The notes under the pieces: generated by a model | Database searches by the model: none | What the model was told of the DNA's origin: nothing | What the model saw: only the letters and a program-made list of their open reading frames with translations | DNA from: Streptomyces tardus | Lineage (GTDB): Bacteria > Actinomycetota > Actinomycetes > Streptomycetales > Streptomycetaceae | Assembly (NCBI RefSeq): GCF_018101125.2 | Contig: NZ_JAELVF020000001.1 | Span: 807,095-871,094, forward strand | Length of the DNA stretch: 64,000 nucleotides | Reading direction: 5' to 3' | Shown: piece after piece, positions 16,473 through 25,733 of the stretch | Layout of the letters: each line of letters opens with the position of its first letter | Position numbering within the stretch: position 1 is the first letter of the stretch | Made by a program: the position numbers and the translations under genes

Positions 16473-17885
16473 CGCGGGTACGTTCACGCCGGGCCAGCCG
16501 AGTACGTTCCAGGGCCAGGCGTACGGGCAGTGCGCGATCATCCGCCGGTCGGTCTGCCAGCCGCTGAGGTCGGCGAGTGCGCCGATGCGGGGCGGCGGGG
16601 TCGCGGTGGTCGGCGTGAGGACGACGTCGTACCGGCGGAAGATCCGCCCCACCCGGCGGCGCAGCGGCGCCTCCGCCGAGCGGGCCAGCCGCAGCACCGG
16701 ACCGCCGAGCAGCCCGCCGGTGCGGGCGGCGCCGCGGGTGCGCGGGTCAAGCAGAGCGGGGTCGGGCGCCCTGCCCGCCCACTCGCGGATACCGGCGGTC
16801 GCGCGCGGTACGAAGGTGACGCCGATCGGCCCGTACGCGGGTTCCGCCTCCTCGACCTCGTGGCCGAGGGCGGCCAGCCGCTCGGCGAGCGCGGTCAGCG
16901 CCGAGCGCACAACGGGCTCCAGCCGCTTGGGAGTTCCGGTGAACGCCGTGCGGGTGGAGAGCGCGATGCGCAGCCGGCCGGGCTCCCGGTACGCGGCGGG
17001 CAGCATCTCGACGGGTGTCGGCCGGTGCAGATCCCCGGGGGCGCTCCCGGCGGCGGCGTCGAGCAGCAGGGCCGCGTCGGCGACCGTACGGGCGAGCGGG
17101 CCGTGGCAGGTGATCCCGTTGAACGCCTCGGGGTCGGGCCAGGTGGAGATGCGCCCCCGCTGTGGCTTGATCCCCACCAACTGCGTCCAGGCGGCCGGGA
17201 TGCGCACCGATCCGGCGCCGTCGGAGCCGAGCGCGGCCGGCACCAGGCCCGCGGCGACCGCCGCCGCCGAACCGCCGGAGGATCCGCCCGGGGTGTGGTC
17301 CAGGTTCCAGGGGTTGCGGGTGTCGCCGAACGCCGGGCCCTCGGTGACCGGCCACTGGCCGAACTCGGGGCTGTTGGTCTTGCCGACGATGACCGCTCCC
17401 GCCGCACGCAGCCGCCGTACGGACTCGGCGTCCTCCCGCTTGGCCGGAAACGACCCCTCGCACCCGAAGGCGGTGGGCTCTCCCGCGAGGTCGGTGTCGT
17501 CCTTGACCGCCACCGGAACGCCGAGCAGCGGCAGCCGCTCACCCGCCGCCAGACGCCGGTCGGCCTCGTCGGCCTCGGCGAGCGCACGTTCCGCGGTGAC
17601 GAGCCGGAACGCGTTCAACTCGCCACTGGTGGCGGCGATCGCGTCCAGGCTGCGAGTGACCAGCTCCCGCGACCCCGCCTCGCCGGCGGCCAACATCCGG
17701 GCCTGCTCGACCAGTCCGGGCAGCGGTCGCGCCCTGTGCACCGAGCGCCCGCCCCCGTGGCCGCTCGCCGAGCCGCCTTCCGGTCCGCGCGCCGCGTCCC
17801 GCCGGTCGCCGCCCGCTCGCTCGTGCCCCGCGCCGTCTGCCGCGCCGCGCCCCGCGTCCGGTGCGGACGAAGAGTCCCGCGCCAT
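16320..17885 (-). CDS. amidase (amidase signature family)
   Basis: 521 aa. It carries the complete Ser-cisSer-Lys triad: VAVKDDTD (Lys), HTPGGSSGGSAAAVAAG (cis-Ser) and GSDGAGSVRIPAAW (nucleophile Ser), where GTDGGGS is usual. It hydrolyses amide bonds of an unknown substrate in the cytoplasm. The first 55 residues are a Gly/Arg/Asp-rich low-complexity lead. ATG 17885 follows GTGGGTG; a GTG one codon earlier is possible. The stop lies at the border of the scrambled stretch, but the C-terminal sequence fits the family. Confidence 0.9.
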   Translation of the reverse strand: MARDSSSAPDAGRGAADGAGHERAGGDRRDAARGPEGGSASGHGGGRSVHRARPLPGLVEQARMLAAGEAGSRELVTRSLDAIAATSGELNAFRLVTAERALAEADEADRRLAAGERLPLLGVPVAVKDDTDLAGEPTAFGCEGSFPAKREDAESVRRLRAAGAVIVGKTNSPEFGQWPVTEGPAFGDTRNPWNLDHTPGGSSGGSAAAVAAGLVPAALGSDGAGSVRIPAAWTQLVGIKPQRGRISTWPDPEAFNGITCHGPLARTVADAALLLDAAAGSAPGDLHRPTPVEMLPAAYREPGRLRIALSTRTAFTGTPKRLEPVVRSALTALAERLAALGHEVEEAEPAYGPIGVTFVPRATAGIREWAGRAPDPALLDPRTRGAARTGGLLGGPVLRLARSAEAPLRRRVGRIFRRYDVVLTPTTATPPPRIGALADLSGWQTDRRMIAHCPYAWPWNVLGWPGVNVPAGRTPEGLPLGAQLLGPADSEPLLVSLAAQLEADRRWFESWPGGDGQPEAQ

Positions 17886-17922
17886 CACCCACCGCCTCTC
17901 CCCGCCCCGTCCGGAGCTTCTT

Positions 17923-17936
17923 ACTGACTAGTAGGT
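17923..17936. promoter_or_regulatory. TetR-type operator candidate upstream of the amidase
   Basis: ACTGACTAGTAGGT is palindromic around ACTAGT with outer AC/GT. On the minus strand it directly follows TTGACC, a -35-like hexamer. A TetR-class repressor could control the amidase from here; none is encoded adjacently, perhaps because the neighbouring DNA is scrambled. Confidence 0.5.
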
Positions 17937-17939
17937 CAA

Positions 17940-18245
17940 CGAGCCCACCGTACGAGTCCGGGGCCGTGACCGTCATCCGGGTGTACGTCACAGCCCTCGC
18001 CCGTCACCGGGACACGGTCCGGCGATCCGCGTCGGCGCCGAAGTCGCCCTCCGAATCCACATCACGCACAACTCAGGTGCGGGTGAACGGAGTTGGGGCA
18101 GACCCTCGGCCAGGCGACAGCGGTTCCGCGCCAGAACGCGGTCACGACTGCGTATCGCCGCCGGAATACGGGGAACTGTTCCTCTTGGAGCGCCGTCTGC
18201 CACACCACAGGCACGAACAGGTGAATCACCAGGGGGTTTCGGGCA
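17940..18245. other. intergenic stretch, no gene seen
   Basis: About 300 bp between the divergent amidase and L,D-transpeptidase genes, presumably holding both promoters. GC drops slightly near 18160-18240. No hairpin or conserved motif is evident. Confidence 0.5.
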
Positions 18246-19181
18246 ATGAGGGCTGATACCAGGGCACTTCGCGCACTGTGCGGCGTTGTCGCCGTCGCCG
18301 CGCTCTCCCTGACCGTCGGGTGCGACGAGATACACATCGAGACCGACGCCAACGGTCAGAGCACCAGCGGCGCTTCGGCCGGCTCCTCCGGCGGCGGCGC
18401 GACCGGCGGCAACTCCGGCGGCACCGACAACACCGAAACGGACAGCGGCGGCGCAGACGGCAAGGACGCCGGCACCGACGACCAGAAGCCCGCCGTCGAT
18501 CCGAAGCCCAAGCCGGAGCCGAAACCGGACGACCCCAACGCGGGCCTGCCCACACCGCTGTTGAAGGACGGCAGCGAGGGCAAGCAGGTGCGCGAGGCCC
18601 AGGCCCGGCTCCAGCAGCTCGCCCTCTTCGAGCGCAACCCCTCGGGCTACTACGGCACCATGACCACTGCCTCCGTCAAGGCGCTCCAGAAGAAGGCGGG
18701 CCTGGCGCAGAGCGGCACGACCGACCCCGGGACCTGGGCCGCACTGCGCAAGCAGACCAAAGCCCCCGGCGCCGCACAGCTCAACCCCCAGACCAGCTAT
18801 CCGCTCGCCGACCCGGACAAGCGCTGCACCTCCGGCCGGGTGCTGTGCATAAGCAAGGAGAGCCGCACCCTGGCATGGATGGTCGACGGCGAGGTGCGCG
18901 CCGCGATGGACGTGCGCTTCGGCTCGCAGTACACGCCGACCAGGGAAGGCACCTTCAAGGTCGACTTCAAGAGCCGCGACCACCATTCGACCCTCTACGA
19001 CACCCCGATGCCGTACGCGATGTTCTTCAGCGGCGGCCAAGCGGTGCACTACTCCGACGACTTCGCCGCGGCCGGCTACTCCGGCGCGTCGCACGGATGT
19101 GTGAACGTGCGCGAGAAGAAGAAGATCGCCCAGGTCTTCTCCCAGGTGAAGGCCGGCGACAAGGTCATCGTCTACAGCTGA
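18246..19181 (+). CDS. L,D-transpeptidase with peptidoglycan-binding domain
   Basis: 311 aa. It has an N-terminal secretion signal ending near SLTVGC (a weak lipobox) and a Gly/Ser/Asp linker to about residue 95. A PG_binding_1 domain (GKQVREAQARLQQLALF ... TWAALR) leads to a YkuD domain with HYSDDF and the catalytic SHGCVNVRE near residue 284. It makes 3-3 cross-links in peptidoglycan on the outer face of the membrane. ATG start with GGGGG upstream. It is a stand-alone gene. Confidence 0.92.
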   Translation: MRADTRALRALCGVVAVAALSLTVGCDEIHIETDANGQSTSGASAGSSGGGATGGNSGGTDNTETDSGGADGKDAGTDDQKPAVDPKPKPEPKPDDPNAGLPTPLLKDGSEGKQVREAQARLQQLALFERNPSGYYGTMTTASVKALQKKAGLAQSGTTDPGTWAALRKQTKAPGAAQLNPQTSYPLADPDKRCTSGRVLCISKESRTLAWMVDGEVRAAMDVRFGSQYTPTREGTFKVDFKSRDHHSTLYDTPMPYAMFFSGGQAVHYSDDFAAAGYSGASHGCVNVREKKKIAQVFSQVKAGDKVIVYS

Positions 19182-19968
19182 CCCCGCGCCGCCCGTTCAT
19201 CCGGCGCCCGGGCGGGCCGCCCTAGTGTCGCCCGCCGCGCCCTGGGCTCCACAGCCCTCGCGGAACGCCCCGCACCCCCGCACGGACACCTGCCGAGCGC
19301 CCGTACGGAGCTGCTTCCGGACAGAGCGGGCACGGGGGGACGAGCGTCAAACAGCCACCCCCAGCTCGGAGTTGGGCCACGGCCCGCGCACGGAGGTCTC
19401 GGGACCGCCCCGGCACGCCGCCCCGCTCGACGTCCTGCTCGGCTCGACGCGCGAACCGACTCGACGCGCGAACCGGATCGACGGACGTACCGGATCGACG
19501 GACGTACCGGATCGATGGCACGACGAAGGCCGTACGGGCTCGGAGTGCGGTGCCGTCGAGAGCCGACAGAGCGCGTCAACAGACGCTGGAGTGCCAAGAA
19601 GCGCGGCGAGAAGCGCGCGAATCGAGCCGCGAGGGAGAAGCAGAGAGAAGGGGCGCGGGCGGAATCGGGGGAACATATCCCGCCCGCGCCATCGCGCGGA
19701 CCCGTAGGTACGGGGGGAACCTCGGGTGGCGCGCTCGCCGATGACCAGTCGGCTCACTCCATACTGCGCCATGAACCCGGAAAGTGTCACACTCTCGCGA
19801 TTACCGACTCGCGATTACCGATCGCAGGACGAACGGACCGCGGCTGCTTCGCGACTCGTGGCCGAGGTGGCCGACGGCGCGCGGTTCCCGCGCGGACCGT
19901 GCCCATCGGTGCGGCCGGCGGGGTGTGGAGAGTTGCGGGCACCTGTTCACACAGGTGCCGTACGCGCG
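19182..19968. other. 787-bp intergenic region
   Basis: No supported gene. It contains a 17-bp tandem array at 19441-19515 and AT-richer words near 19600-19690. Short readings such as 19515-22034 (+) are shadows of the minus-strand genes. Confidence 0.5.
19441..19515 (+). repeat. 17-bp tandem repeat, about 4.5 copies
   Basis: Units ggctcgacgcgcgaacc, gactcgacgcgcgaacc and twice ggatcgacggacgtacc, then a partial unit. Two sequence variants of the same unit alternate in blocks (AABB), which suggests stepwise duplication. Confidence 0.85.
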
Positions 19969-21204
19969 TCAGGCGCCGCCACCACCGTCCTCTGCCGGGT
20001 CCGTGCCCGGATCGATGCCCGCGCTCGTCCCCCCGTCGCCGTTTCCGCCCGTTCCGCTGCCGCCGCCTGAACCGCCGGTCGCACCGCCCCCGGTGGCGCC
20101 ACCGGCCGCACCGCCGCCACCGGCACCGCCCGTGTCGTCGCCCGGGCCGTCCGGACCGCCCGCACCTCCGGCGCCGCCGCCCGAGCCGCCGCCCGAGCCG
20201 TCGCCCGGCTCGCCCGGTGTCGTCGGAGTGCCGGGCTCGTCCGGCTGTTCCGGAATGCCGACGCCGCCGTTGCCGCTGTCACCGCCCTCGGTGCCACCGC
20301 CGCCACCGCCGACGTCTCCGTACTCCTCGCAGTAGCTCTCGACCTGCTCCGGACCGCCGGCGACCTGCTCCAGCTCCCAGCGCTTTCCGTGCTCGATCTT
20401 GTCGCCCTCGTACGCCCTGCACAGTGCGACGACCACCGTGGGGTCGGGGGCGCCGGGCTTGGTACTGGGCGGTGTGGGCGGCCAGTTGTCGGGCTCGGGG
20501 GACTGGCTGCCGCCGTCCGGGTCGGGCCGGTGCGGCCAGGTGCTCGGACTGTCGTCGGCGGGCGGGCCGCTCTGCGAGGGGGTGCCGACTCCCTGGTGGT
20601 CGCCGTTGCCGCGAAGGGCGCCGGCGATGTCCCGGTGGCTCCCGCCGGGCCGCTCGGCGCCGCGCTCAGAGGGCGAACCCCAGCCGGGCAGCCGCTCGTC
20701 GGGGCGGTCGGAGTTTCCGCCGCTGGAGTTGTCGAGGTAGGGGCTCTCGCTCTCCAGCGGTTCGACCGCGGGGGGTCTTCCGCCGGAGGCGCCGGGGTCC
20801 TCGCCGCCACCGAAGGGGGCGGGCAGTACGCCGTTGCTTGCGGCCACCGCGACGCCGCCGAGGGCGAAGCCCGCGATGGCCATGGCGAAGCCGACGTGCA
20901 GCGGCGTACCCGAGACTCGGGTCATGTACCTGCCACGTCTGGAGCGCGCACCGGCCCGGCCGCCCCGGCAGTCGTGAGCCCGTGCGGTACGTGCGGTACG
21001 GAACGCGGCGAGCGCCTCGGCCTCACCGGGCAGCTCTCCCGAACGCTCGGCGGAACGGTGGCTCTCGGCCAGCCCGTCCAGCACGCCGGCCAGCTCCTGG
21101 GCACTCGGAGAAGGGCAGGAGGAAGCGCCGTCGCCGACGGAGCCGCGCAGCAGATTCTCCGCGGCCTCGTCGTCCAACCAACCGAATCGATCCTCAGCCC
21201 TCAC
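19969..21204 (-). CDS. membrane-anchored sigma-factor partner (putative anti-sigma)
   Basis: 411 aa, GTG start overlapping the sigma-factor stop by GTGA. The cytoplasmic N-terminus of about 95 residues (FGWLDDEAAENLLRG, later AEALAAFRTARTA) precedes one membrane segment (VGFAMAIAGFALGGVAVAAS). The extracytoplasmic part of about 280 residues is low-complexity Gly/Pro/Ser/Asp with one ordered island (VALCRAYEGDKIEHGKRWEL, VESYCEEYG) holding two Cys. The order sigma then membrane protein with coupled translation is the standard sigma/anti-sigma layout. No zinc-binding HxxxCxxC motif is seen, so anti-sigma activity is inferred. Confidence 0.75.
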   Translation of the reverse strand: MRAEDRFGWLDDEAAENLLRGSVGDGASSCPSPSAQELAGVLDGLAESHRSAERSGELPGEAEALAAFRTARTARAHDCRGGRAGARSRRGRYMTRVSGTPLHVGFAMAIAGFALGGVAVAASNGVLPAPFGGGEDPGASGGRPPAVEPLESESPYLDNSSGGNSDRPDERLPGWGSPSERGAERPGGSHRDIAGALRGNGDHQGVGTPSQSGPPADDSPSTWPHRPDPDGGSQSPEPDNWPPTPPSTKPGAPDPTVVVALCRAYEGDKIEHGKRWELEQVAGGPEQVESYCEEYGDVGGGGGGTEGGDSGNGGVGIPEQPDEPGTPTTPGEPGDGSGGGSGGGAGGAGGPDGPGDDTGGAGGGGAAGGATGGGATGGSGGGSGTGGNGDGGTSAGIDPGTDPAEDGGGGA

Positions 21205-21848
21205 GTACCCCTCAGCGTCCGCGCGGGCCTTGGCGTCACACCGAGCGCCTGGTTCCAGCGCTGATCTGGAATTGTTCCGTCCGTTGCCGCGGGCTCCCCG
21301 TCGCCCTCCAACAGCTCGGCCAGCCTGCGCAGTCCGCGGTGGGCGGCGGTGCGCACCGCACCGGGGCGCTTGCCGAGAACCTCGGCCGCGCTCTTGGCGT
21401 CGAGCCCCACCACCACCCGCAGGACCACGGCCTCGGCCTGGTCCCTGGGCAACCGCGAGATGAGCTCCATCGTGCGGCCGGTGCCGAGCGCCTCCAGCGC
21501 CTCGTCGGCGGTGTCGACGCCGTCGGGCATCGTGGTCAGTTCGCTCTCGTCGCCGCCGCTGACCGGTCGCCGGCCGCGGGCCCGGAGGTGGTCCAGCGCG
21601 CGGTTGCGGGCGATCCGCGCGGCCCAGCCGCGGAACCTGTCGGCGTCGCCGGAGAAGCGGTGGAGGTCGCGGGCGATCTGGAACCACGCCTCGGAGGTGA
21701 CGTCCTCCGCGTCGGCGTCCTGGACCAGCGTCCTGACATACCCGAGCAGCCGCGGGTGCACAGCGCGATACACGCCCCGGAAGGCGACTTCGTCGCCCTC
21801 CTGCGCCGCGCGTACGGCGGCGGTCAGTTCCGCGTCGTCCCCCTGCAC
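21201..21848 (-). CDS. ECF-type RNA polymerase sigma factor
   Basis: 215 aa. Region 2 at about residues 25-95 (YVRTLVQDADAEDVTSEAWF, RFRGWAARIARNRALDHLRA) and region 4 at about 125-185 (LPRDQAEAVVLRVVVGLDAK, VRTAAHRGLRRLAE). A short acidic linker separates them. The downstream overlapping membrane protein probably controls it. The start used is GTG at 21848 with GGCAGG upstream. Confidence 0.9.
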   Translation of the reverse strand: MQGDDAELTAAVRAAQEGDEVAFRGVYRAVHPRLLGYVRTLVQDADAEDVTSEAWFQIARDLHRFSGDADRFRGWAARIARNRALDHLRARGRRPVSGGDESELTTMPDGVDTADEALEALGTGRTMELISRLPRDQAEAVVLRVVVGLDAKSAAEVLGKRPGAVRTAAHRGLRRLAELLEGDGEPAATDGTIPDQRWNQALGVTPRPARTLRGT

Positions 21849-22265
21849 GGTTCCTGCCCTAGGTGTGAGGTCCTGTCGGTCCCCGGGCTCAGCTGCCCGG
21901 CGCCTAGTTCAAGCTTCGACAATCTATCGATGCGTCCAGCACCGTACGGCCTCCGAGGCCCCTTCGTCCATGCTCTCCGACCGAGGATGTACTTGCAGAT
22001 GTACGTGCAGGTGTGCTTACGCTGGCGAGGGTAGCTACCGAGTAACACATTGTGGAGCCCTGGCGCTGTAGGGAGTACGGGCCTGCCTGCGCAGCCCGTA
22101 CTCGACGACGGCCGGGGTCTCTCCTGTGGGGGGTGGCGACCTCGGCCGTCTTCACGTCCCGCTCCGTACGCCCCCGCCGTACGCCCTCCGCGCCCGCGCC
22201 GCCGTGCGCCGGCCGCCGCGCCGCCGCACACCGAGCGGCCCAACCGCAGCCACCCACCTGGGACT
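21849..22265. other. 417-bp intergenic region
   Basis: This is the promoter side of the sigma operon. AT-richer sequence lies at 21905-22050, including a tiny + strand reading of 15 codons at 21988 (MYLQMYVQVCLRWRG) and repeated tacttgcagatgtacgtgcag words. No gene is supported. Confidence 0.5.
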
Positions 22266-23882
22266 TCAGCCGTCGCCGCGGTCGACCTCGTCGGCGAGCT
22301 CCCGGAACTCCTGCCAGGACTCCTTCGGTTCGCGCGGATCCCACACCTTCTGCGCCAACGCCCTCAGCGGCATCCTGATCCCCGCCGCGACCTCCTGCAC
22401 CGACTGCGCGTCCGCGAGGTCGCACCAGACCGCCAGCCGCGCGCCCGGCACCCGGGAGGGCGTCGTGCTCCCCGCCGGCTCGGCACGGGAGCCGCGCAGC
22501 ACGGCCGGCGTCCACTCGCGGTAAATACGCTCGCCGGTCGGATAGGTGAACTGCTGCGGCTCACCGAGAACGTAGTAGAGGTACTCATCATTGAGGTTGA
22601 TCAACTTCCAGCCCTCCGCCAGGTACTCCCCCGGCGGACGGGCGCCGATCTCCTTGCCCGTCCAGTAGGTGACCTCCCGGCCCTTCGAGGGGGTCACAAC
22701 CCCACCGGCGTGCATCCCGTCGTTCCACACCTGCGGCGTGTACCCGAGCTTGCGCACCGCCTTCGCCCGGTCGTTGAGCCAGGCCGTCGCCAGATCCCGG
22801 ACGGTCGCCTCCTCGCCGAACCTGCGCTGCGCGATGCGGTGCAGCCGCGGGTGGTTGGCCTCCGGGTCCTCGGCGGTCAGCGGACGATACTCGTCGCCGC
22901 CCAGATGCCAGTACGTGCCCGGGAAGAGTTCGGCGTACTCCTCCAGCAGCTCGTCGACGAGCCTGCCCGCCGCCGACTTGCCGATGTCGATCGCGCCCTC
23001 CACCAGCTCCCCCGAGCCGTTGCGCAGGGCGAGTTCGGGATGCTCGGCCAGGAGCGCGCCCAGATGTCCGGGCGAGTCGATCTCCGGCACGACCGTGATG
23101 TGCAGCGACCGGGCCAGCCGCACCAGTTCGCGCACCTGCTTCTTGGTGAGGTGCTGCTCCGAGACACTCCCCGGGCTGGTCTCGCTCTCGATGCGGAAGC
23201 CCTGGTCGTCGGAGAAGTGCAGCTGGAGCTGGTTGAGCTTGAGATCGGCCATCTCGCGCAGGCGGTCGGCGAGCCACTCCGCGGAGAAGTGCTTGCGAGC
23301 GGTGTCGACCATCAAGCCGCGCTGGGGACGGTCCGGCCGGTCCCGCACCGTGCCCTCGGGCACCGCATCGCGCTCGCGCAGCGACTGGACCAGGGTGCGG
23401 GTGCCGTAGAAGACCCCGGCGTCGGAGCTGCCGGATATTCGCACCCGGCCGTCCGCGGTGGTGAGCTCGTACGCCTCCCGGCCGCCGGCCAGGTCGGAGT
23501 CGAGGGCGAGTTCCACATCGCCCGCGCCCGCACCCGAGTCCGCGTAGTCGACGCGCAGCTCGCGGGCGAGCCTGCGCGCCTCGTCCTCCACCGCGCTGCC
23601 GGACTCGGCGACGATCCGGGTGTCCCGGTCGAGCTTCCAGCCCGGGCCGCGGGCGGCCTCCCAGTCGCGTACGGCCGGGATCACCCGCGGCCGTACGCCC
23701 GGCGGGTGGGTGGCGGCGTCCTGCGGTTGATCGGCGGTCTCCCCACCGCCGGTCGCTCCGCCCTCGCCGCCGCTCCCACCGCCGTCGGTGCAGCCGAGCT
23801 GGGTGGCGGTGACGACGGCAGCGCCCGCGACGGTGACGGCTATCACGCCCAGAGCTGCCCTCTTGCGCCTCGTCGAACCCAT
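22266..23882 (-). CDS. secreted beta-N-acetylhexosaminidase (GH20)
   Basis: 538 aa. N-terminal signal (MGSTRRKRAALGVIAVTVAG) and a Cys at TQLGC with a poor lipobox, then a Gly/Ser-rich linker. The GH20b domain spans about 70-190, followed by the GH20 barrel (LMVDTARKHFSAEWL, QLHFSDDQGFRIES, PEIDSPGHLGA). The catalytic Asp-Glu pair is in YWHLGGDEY near residue 327. It releases N-acetylglucosamine from chitooligosaccharides or glycoconjugates outside the cell. The stop is followed by an intergenic region; the gene is monocistronic. Confidence 0.92.
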   Translation of the reverse strand: MGSTRRKRAALGVIAVTVAGAAVVTATQLGCTDGGGSGGEGGATGGGETADQPQDAATHPPGVRPRVIPAVRDWEAARGPGWKLDRDTRIVAESGSAVEDEARRLARELRVDYADSGAGAGDVELALDSDLAGGREAYELTTADGRVRISGSSDAGVFYGTRTLVQSLRERDAVPEGTVRDRPDRPQRGLMVDTARKHFSAEWLADRLREMADLKLNQLQLHFSDDQGFRIESETSPGSVSEQHLTKKQVRELVRLARSLHITVVPEIDSPGHLGALLAEHPELALRNGSGELVEGAIDIGKSAAGRLVDELLEEYAELFPGTYWHLGGDEYRPLTAEDPEANHPRLHRIAQRRFGEEATVRDLATAWLNDRAKAVRKLGYTPQVWNDGMHAGGVVTPSKGREVTYWTGKEIGARPPGEYLAEGWKLINLNDEYLYYVLGEPQQFTYPTGERIYREWTPAVLRGSRAEPAGSTTPSRVPGARLAVWCDLADAQSVQEVAAGIRMPLRALAQKVWDPREPKESWQEFRELADEVDRGDG

Positions 23883-24195
23883 AGAGTCACGCTAAGCCCG
23901 GTATGACGGCTCGGCCCGGTGTGGGGTGATAGGTCACTTCCCGCACCGGACCGAGCATCCGCCCGGGCGGCCCGCCGGACCAGCGGGCCGCGCACACCCG
24001 CCCCGGCACCACCACGGGTCGCGTCAACCCGGAATTCCTGAGCGACCCGTACGGGTGAACAGCCCGGCGCTGCGGGCCAATTCGGGCCCTCGCGCCGCTA
24101 CCGTGACCGGCGCTCCCCGACCCAGGGCGCCCCCTCGCCCCGGTTCGCGCACCGGTCCCCTGTCCCACGCACCCGTCCCACGCCAGTAGGAGTCC
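23883..24195. other. divergent promoter region
   Basis: 313 bp between the hexosaminidase and the OHCU-like gene. It holds a 12-bp palindrome acccgtacgggt at 24046-24057 and a lower-GC patch around 24075. No gene is seen. Confidence 0.45.
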
Positions 24196-24738
24196 ATGCT
24201 CCCGTCCCAGCGAGGCACCCCGCCCAGGCCCCTCGACCGGCTCAATCGCGCCACCGAGCAGGCGGCCCGCTCCGAGCTGCTGCGCTGCTGCGGCAGCAGG
24301 CGCTGGGCGTCGCGCCTGGCCGCCCATCGGCCTTACCCGGACACCCAGTCGCTGCTCGCCGCCGCCGACGAGGCGAGCTACGACCTGTCCGCCGAGGACA
24401 TCGGCGAGGCGCTGGCCGGCGAGGCTGCCAACGGAGGCCCCGAGCACCTGCTCGCCCCGACCGGCCGCCCCGGCGTCCTCGCCGCGCACACCGCGCTCCG
24501 CGCCGCGCTGGCGAAGTACGAGAGCGAGTTCGGCCACACCTTCGTGATCTGCCTGGACGAACTCCCGCCCGCCGAGCGGCTGGACGGAATGCTCGCCGCT
24601 CTCGGCCGCCGGCTCTACGCCACGCAGGACGAGGAGCGCGCCGTCACGGCCGACGAGCTGCGACGCCTCGCCCGTGGCCGGCTGCTGCGGCTGGTCGTAC
24701 GGGACGTCACCGTGGGTAGTCCTTCCGTGCCTGATTGA
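24196..24738 (+). CDS. divergent OHCU-decarboxylase-like protein
   Basis: 180 aa, ATG with TAGGAG upstream. The start (LDRLNRATEQAARSELLRCC, GSRRWASRLAAHRPYPD) and end (LAKYESEFGHTFVICLDEL, LATQDEE.. RLLRL) follow the 2-oxo-4-hydroxy-4-carboxy-5-ureidoimidazoline decarboxylase fold. The catalytic HPRIG segment is absent (EALAGEAANGG stands there) and the GRSA motif is replaced by DELPPAE. It is therefore unlikely to be the purine-pathway enzyme. It lies beside sdhCDAB rather than uricase genes. Confidence 0.7.
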   Translation: MLPSQRGTPPRPLDRLNRATEQAARSELLRCCGSRRWASRLAAHRPYPDTQSLLAAADEASYDLSAEDIGEALAGEAANGGPEHLLAPTGRPGVLAAHTALRAALAKYESEFGHTFVICLDELPPAERLDGMLAALGRRLYATQDEERAVTADELRRLARGRLLRLVVRDVTVGSPSVPD

Positions 24739-24873
24739 TCACATCGGCGCCCCCGGCGTCAAGTAGCCGACAGCCCGTCGCTACCATGGCGACCGGCCGG
24801 TGGACCGTACCCGGCCGGGCCCGACCGACACTGAAGCCGGCAGGCCCCGATCCCCGTTCCCGGAGGGTTTTCC

Positions 24874-25254
24874 GTGCCGGCTGGAACGCTGTACCGCGGC
24901 CGGGAAGGCATGTGGTCCTGGGTGGCTCATCGAGTCACCGGCGTCCTCATTTTCTTCTTCCTGCTCGTGCATGTTCTCGACACCGCCCTCGTCCGGGTCT
25001 CACCCGAGGCCTACGACGAGACGATCGCGGTGTACAAGACGCCACTCGTTGGCTTGATGGAGTACGGCCTTGTTGCCGCCGTCCTCTTCCACGCGCTCAA
25101 CGGCCTGCGGGTCGTGGCGGTGGACTTCTGGTCGAAGGGCGCCAAGTACCAGAAGCAGATGCTCTACACCGTGCTGGGCGTCTGGGCCGTGCTGATGGCG
25201 GGCGCCTTCTGGCCCATCCTCTCGCACGGCTTCTACGAAGTGTTCGGGAGCTGA
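24874..25254 (+). CDS. sdhC: succinate dehydrogenase cytochrome b556 subunit
   Basis: 126 aa, GTG start with CGGAGG upstream. Three membrane helices and the family signatures GREGMWSWVAHRVTGVL and LFHALNGLRVVAVDFW, with the haem-ligand His in each. It anchors the complex and binds quinone in the cytoplasmic membrane. First gene of sdhCDAB. Confidence 0.95.
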   Translation: MPAGTLYRGREGMWSWVAHRVTGVLIFFFLLVHVLDTALVRVSPEAYDETIAVYKTPLVGLMEYGLVAAVLFHALNGLRVVAVDFWSKGAKYQKQMLYTVLGVWAVLMAGAFWPILSHGFYEVFGS

Positions 25255-25260
25255 TGCCTG

Positions 25261-25713
25261 ATGTCCGTTGACTCGACCGCTCCGACGGAGCCCTCGGTGG
25301 ACAACCCCGCGCCGCTCATCGAGCCCCCGCGCGCCCGCACCGCCAAGACGCCCAAGGCGACGCGCACCAACTTCGAGCTGTACGGCTGGCTGTTCATGCG
25401 GCTGTCCGGCATCGTGCTGGTGGTCCTCGTCATCGGCCACCTGCTGATCCAGCTGGTGCTCGACGGCGGCGTGACGAAGGTCAGCTTCGCGTTCGTGGCG
25501 GGCCGTTGGGCCTCGCCGTTCTGGATGACGTGGGACCTGGTCATGCTGTGGCTGGCGATGCTGCACGGCGCGAACGGCCTGCGCACGATCATCAACGACT
25601 ACGCGGAGCGGGCGAACACCCGTTTCTGGCTGAAGATGCTGCTGTACACCGCGACGGTGTTCACCGTCCTGCTGGGGACGCTGGTGATCTTCACCTTCGA
25701 CCCGAACATCTGA
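25261..25713 (+). CDS. sdhD: succinate dehydrogenase membrane anchor subunit
   Basis: 150 aa with a Pro/Thr-rich lead of about 35 residues and three membrane helices. [20 protein letters not shown] and [20 protein letters not shown] carry conserved His residues. It partners SdhC in haem/quinone binding and starts 6 bp after sdhC, so the two are co-transcribed. Confidence 0.95.
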   Translation: MSVDSTAPTEPSVDNPAPLIEPPRARTAKTPKATRTNFELYGWLFMRLSGIVLVVLVIGHLLIQLVLDGGVTKVSFAFVAGRWASPFWMTWDLVMLWLAMLHGANGLRTIINDYAERANTRFWLKMLLYTATVFTVLLGTLVIFTFDPNI

Positions 25714-25733
25714 GGGCTGAGGTACCTGAGCTC

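Noticed and set aside
19515..22034. 839-codon plus-strand reading
   Set aside because: Shadow of the anti-sigma and sigma genes; dominated by Arg/Pro.
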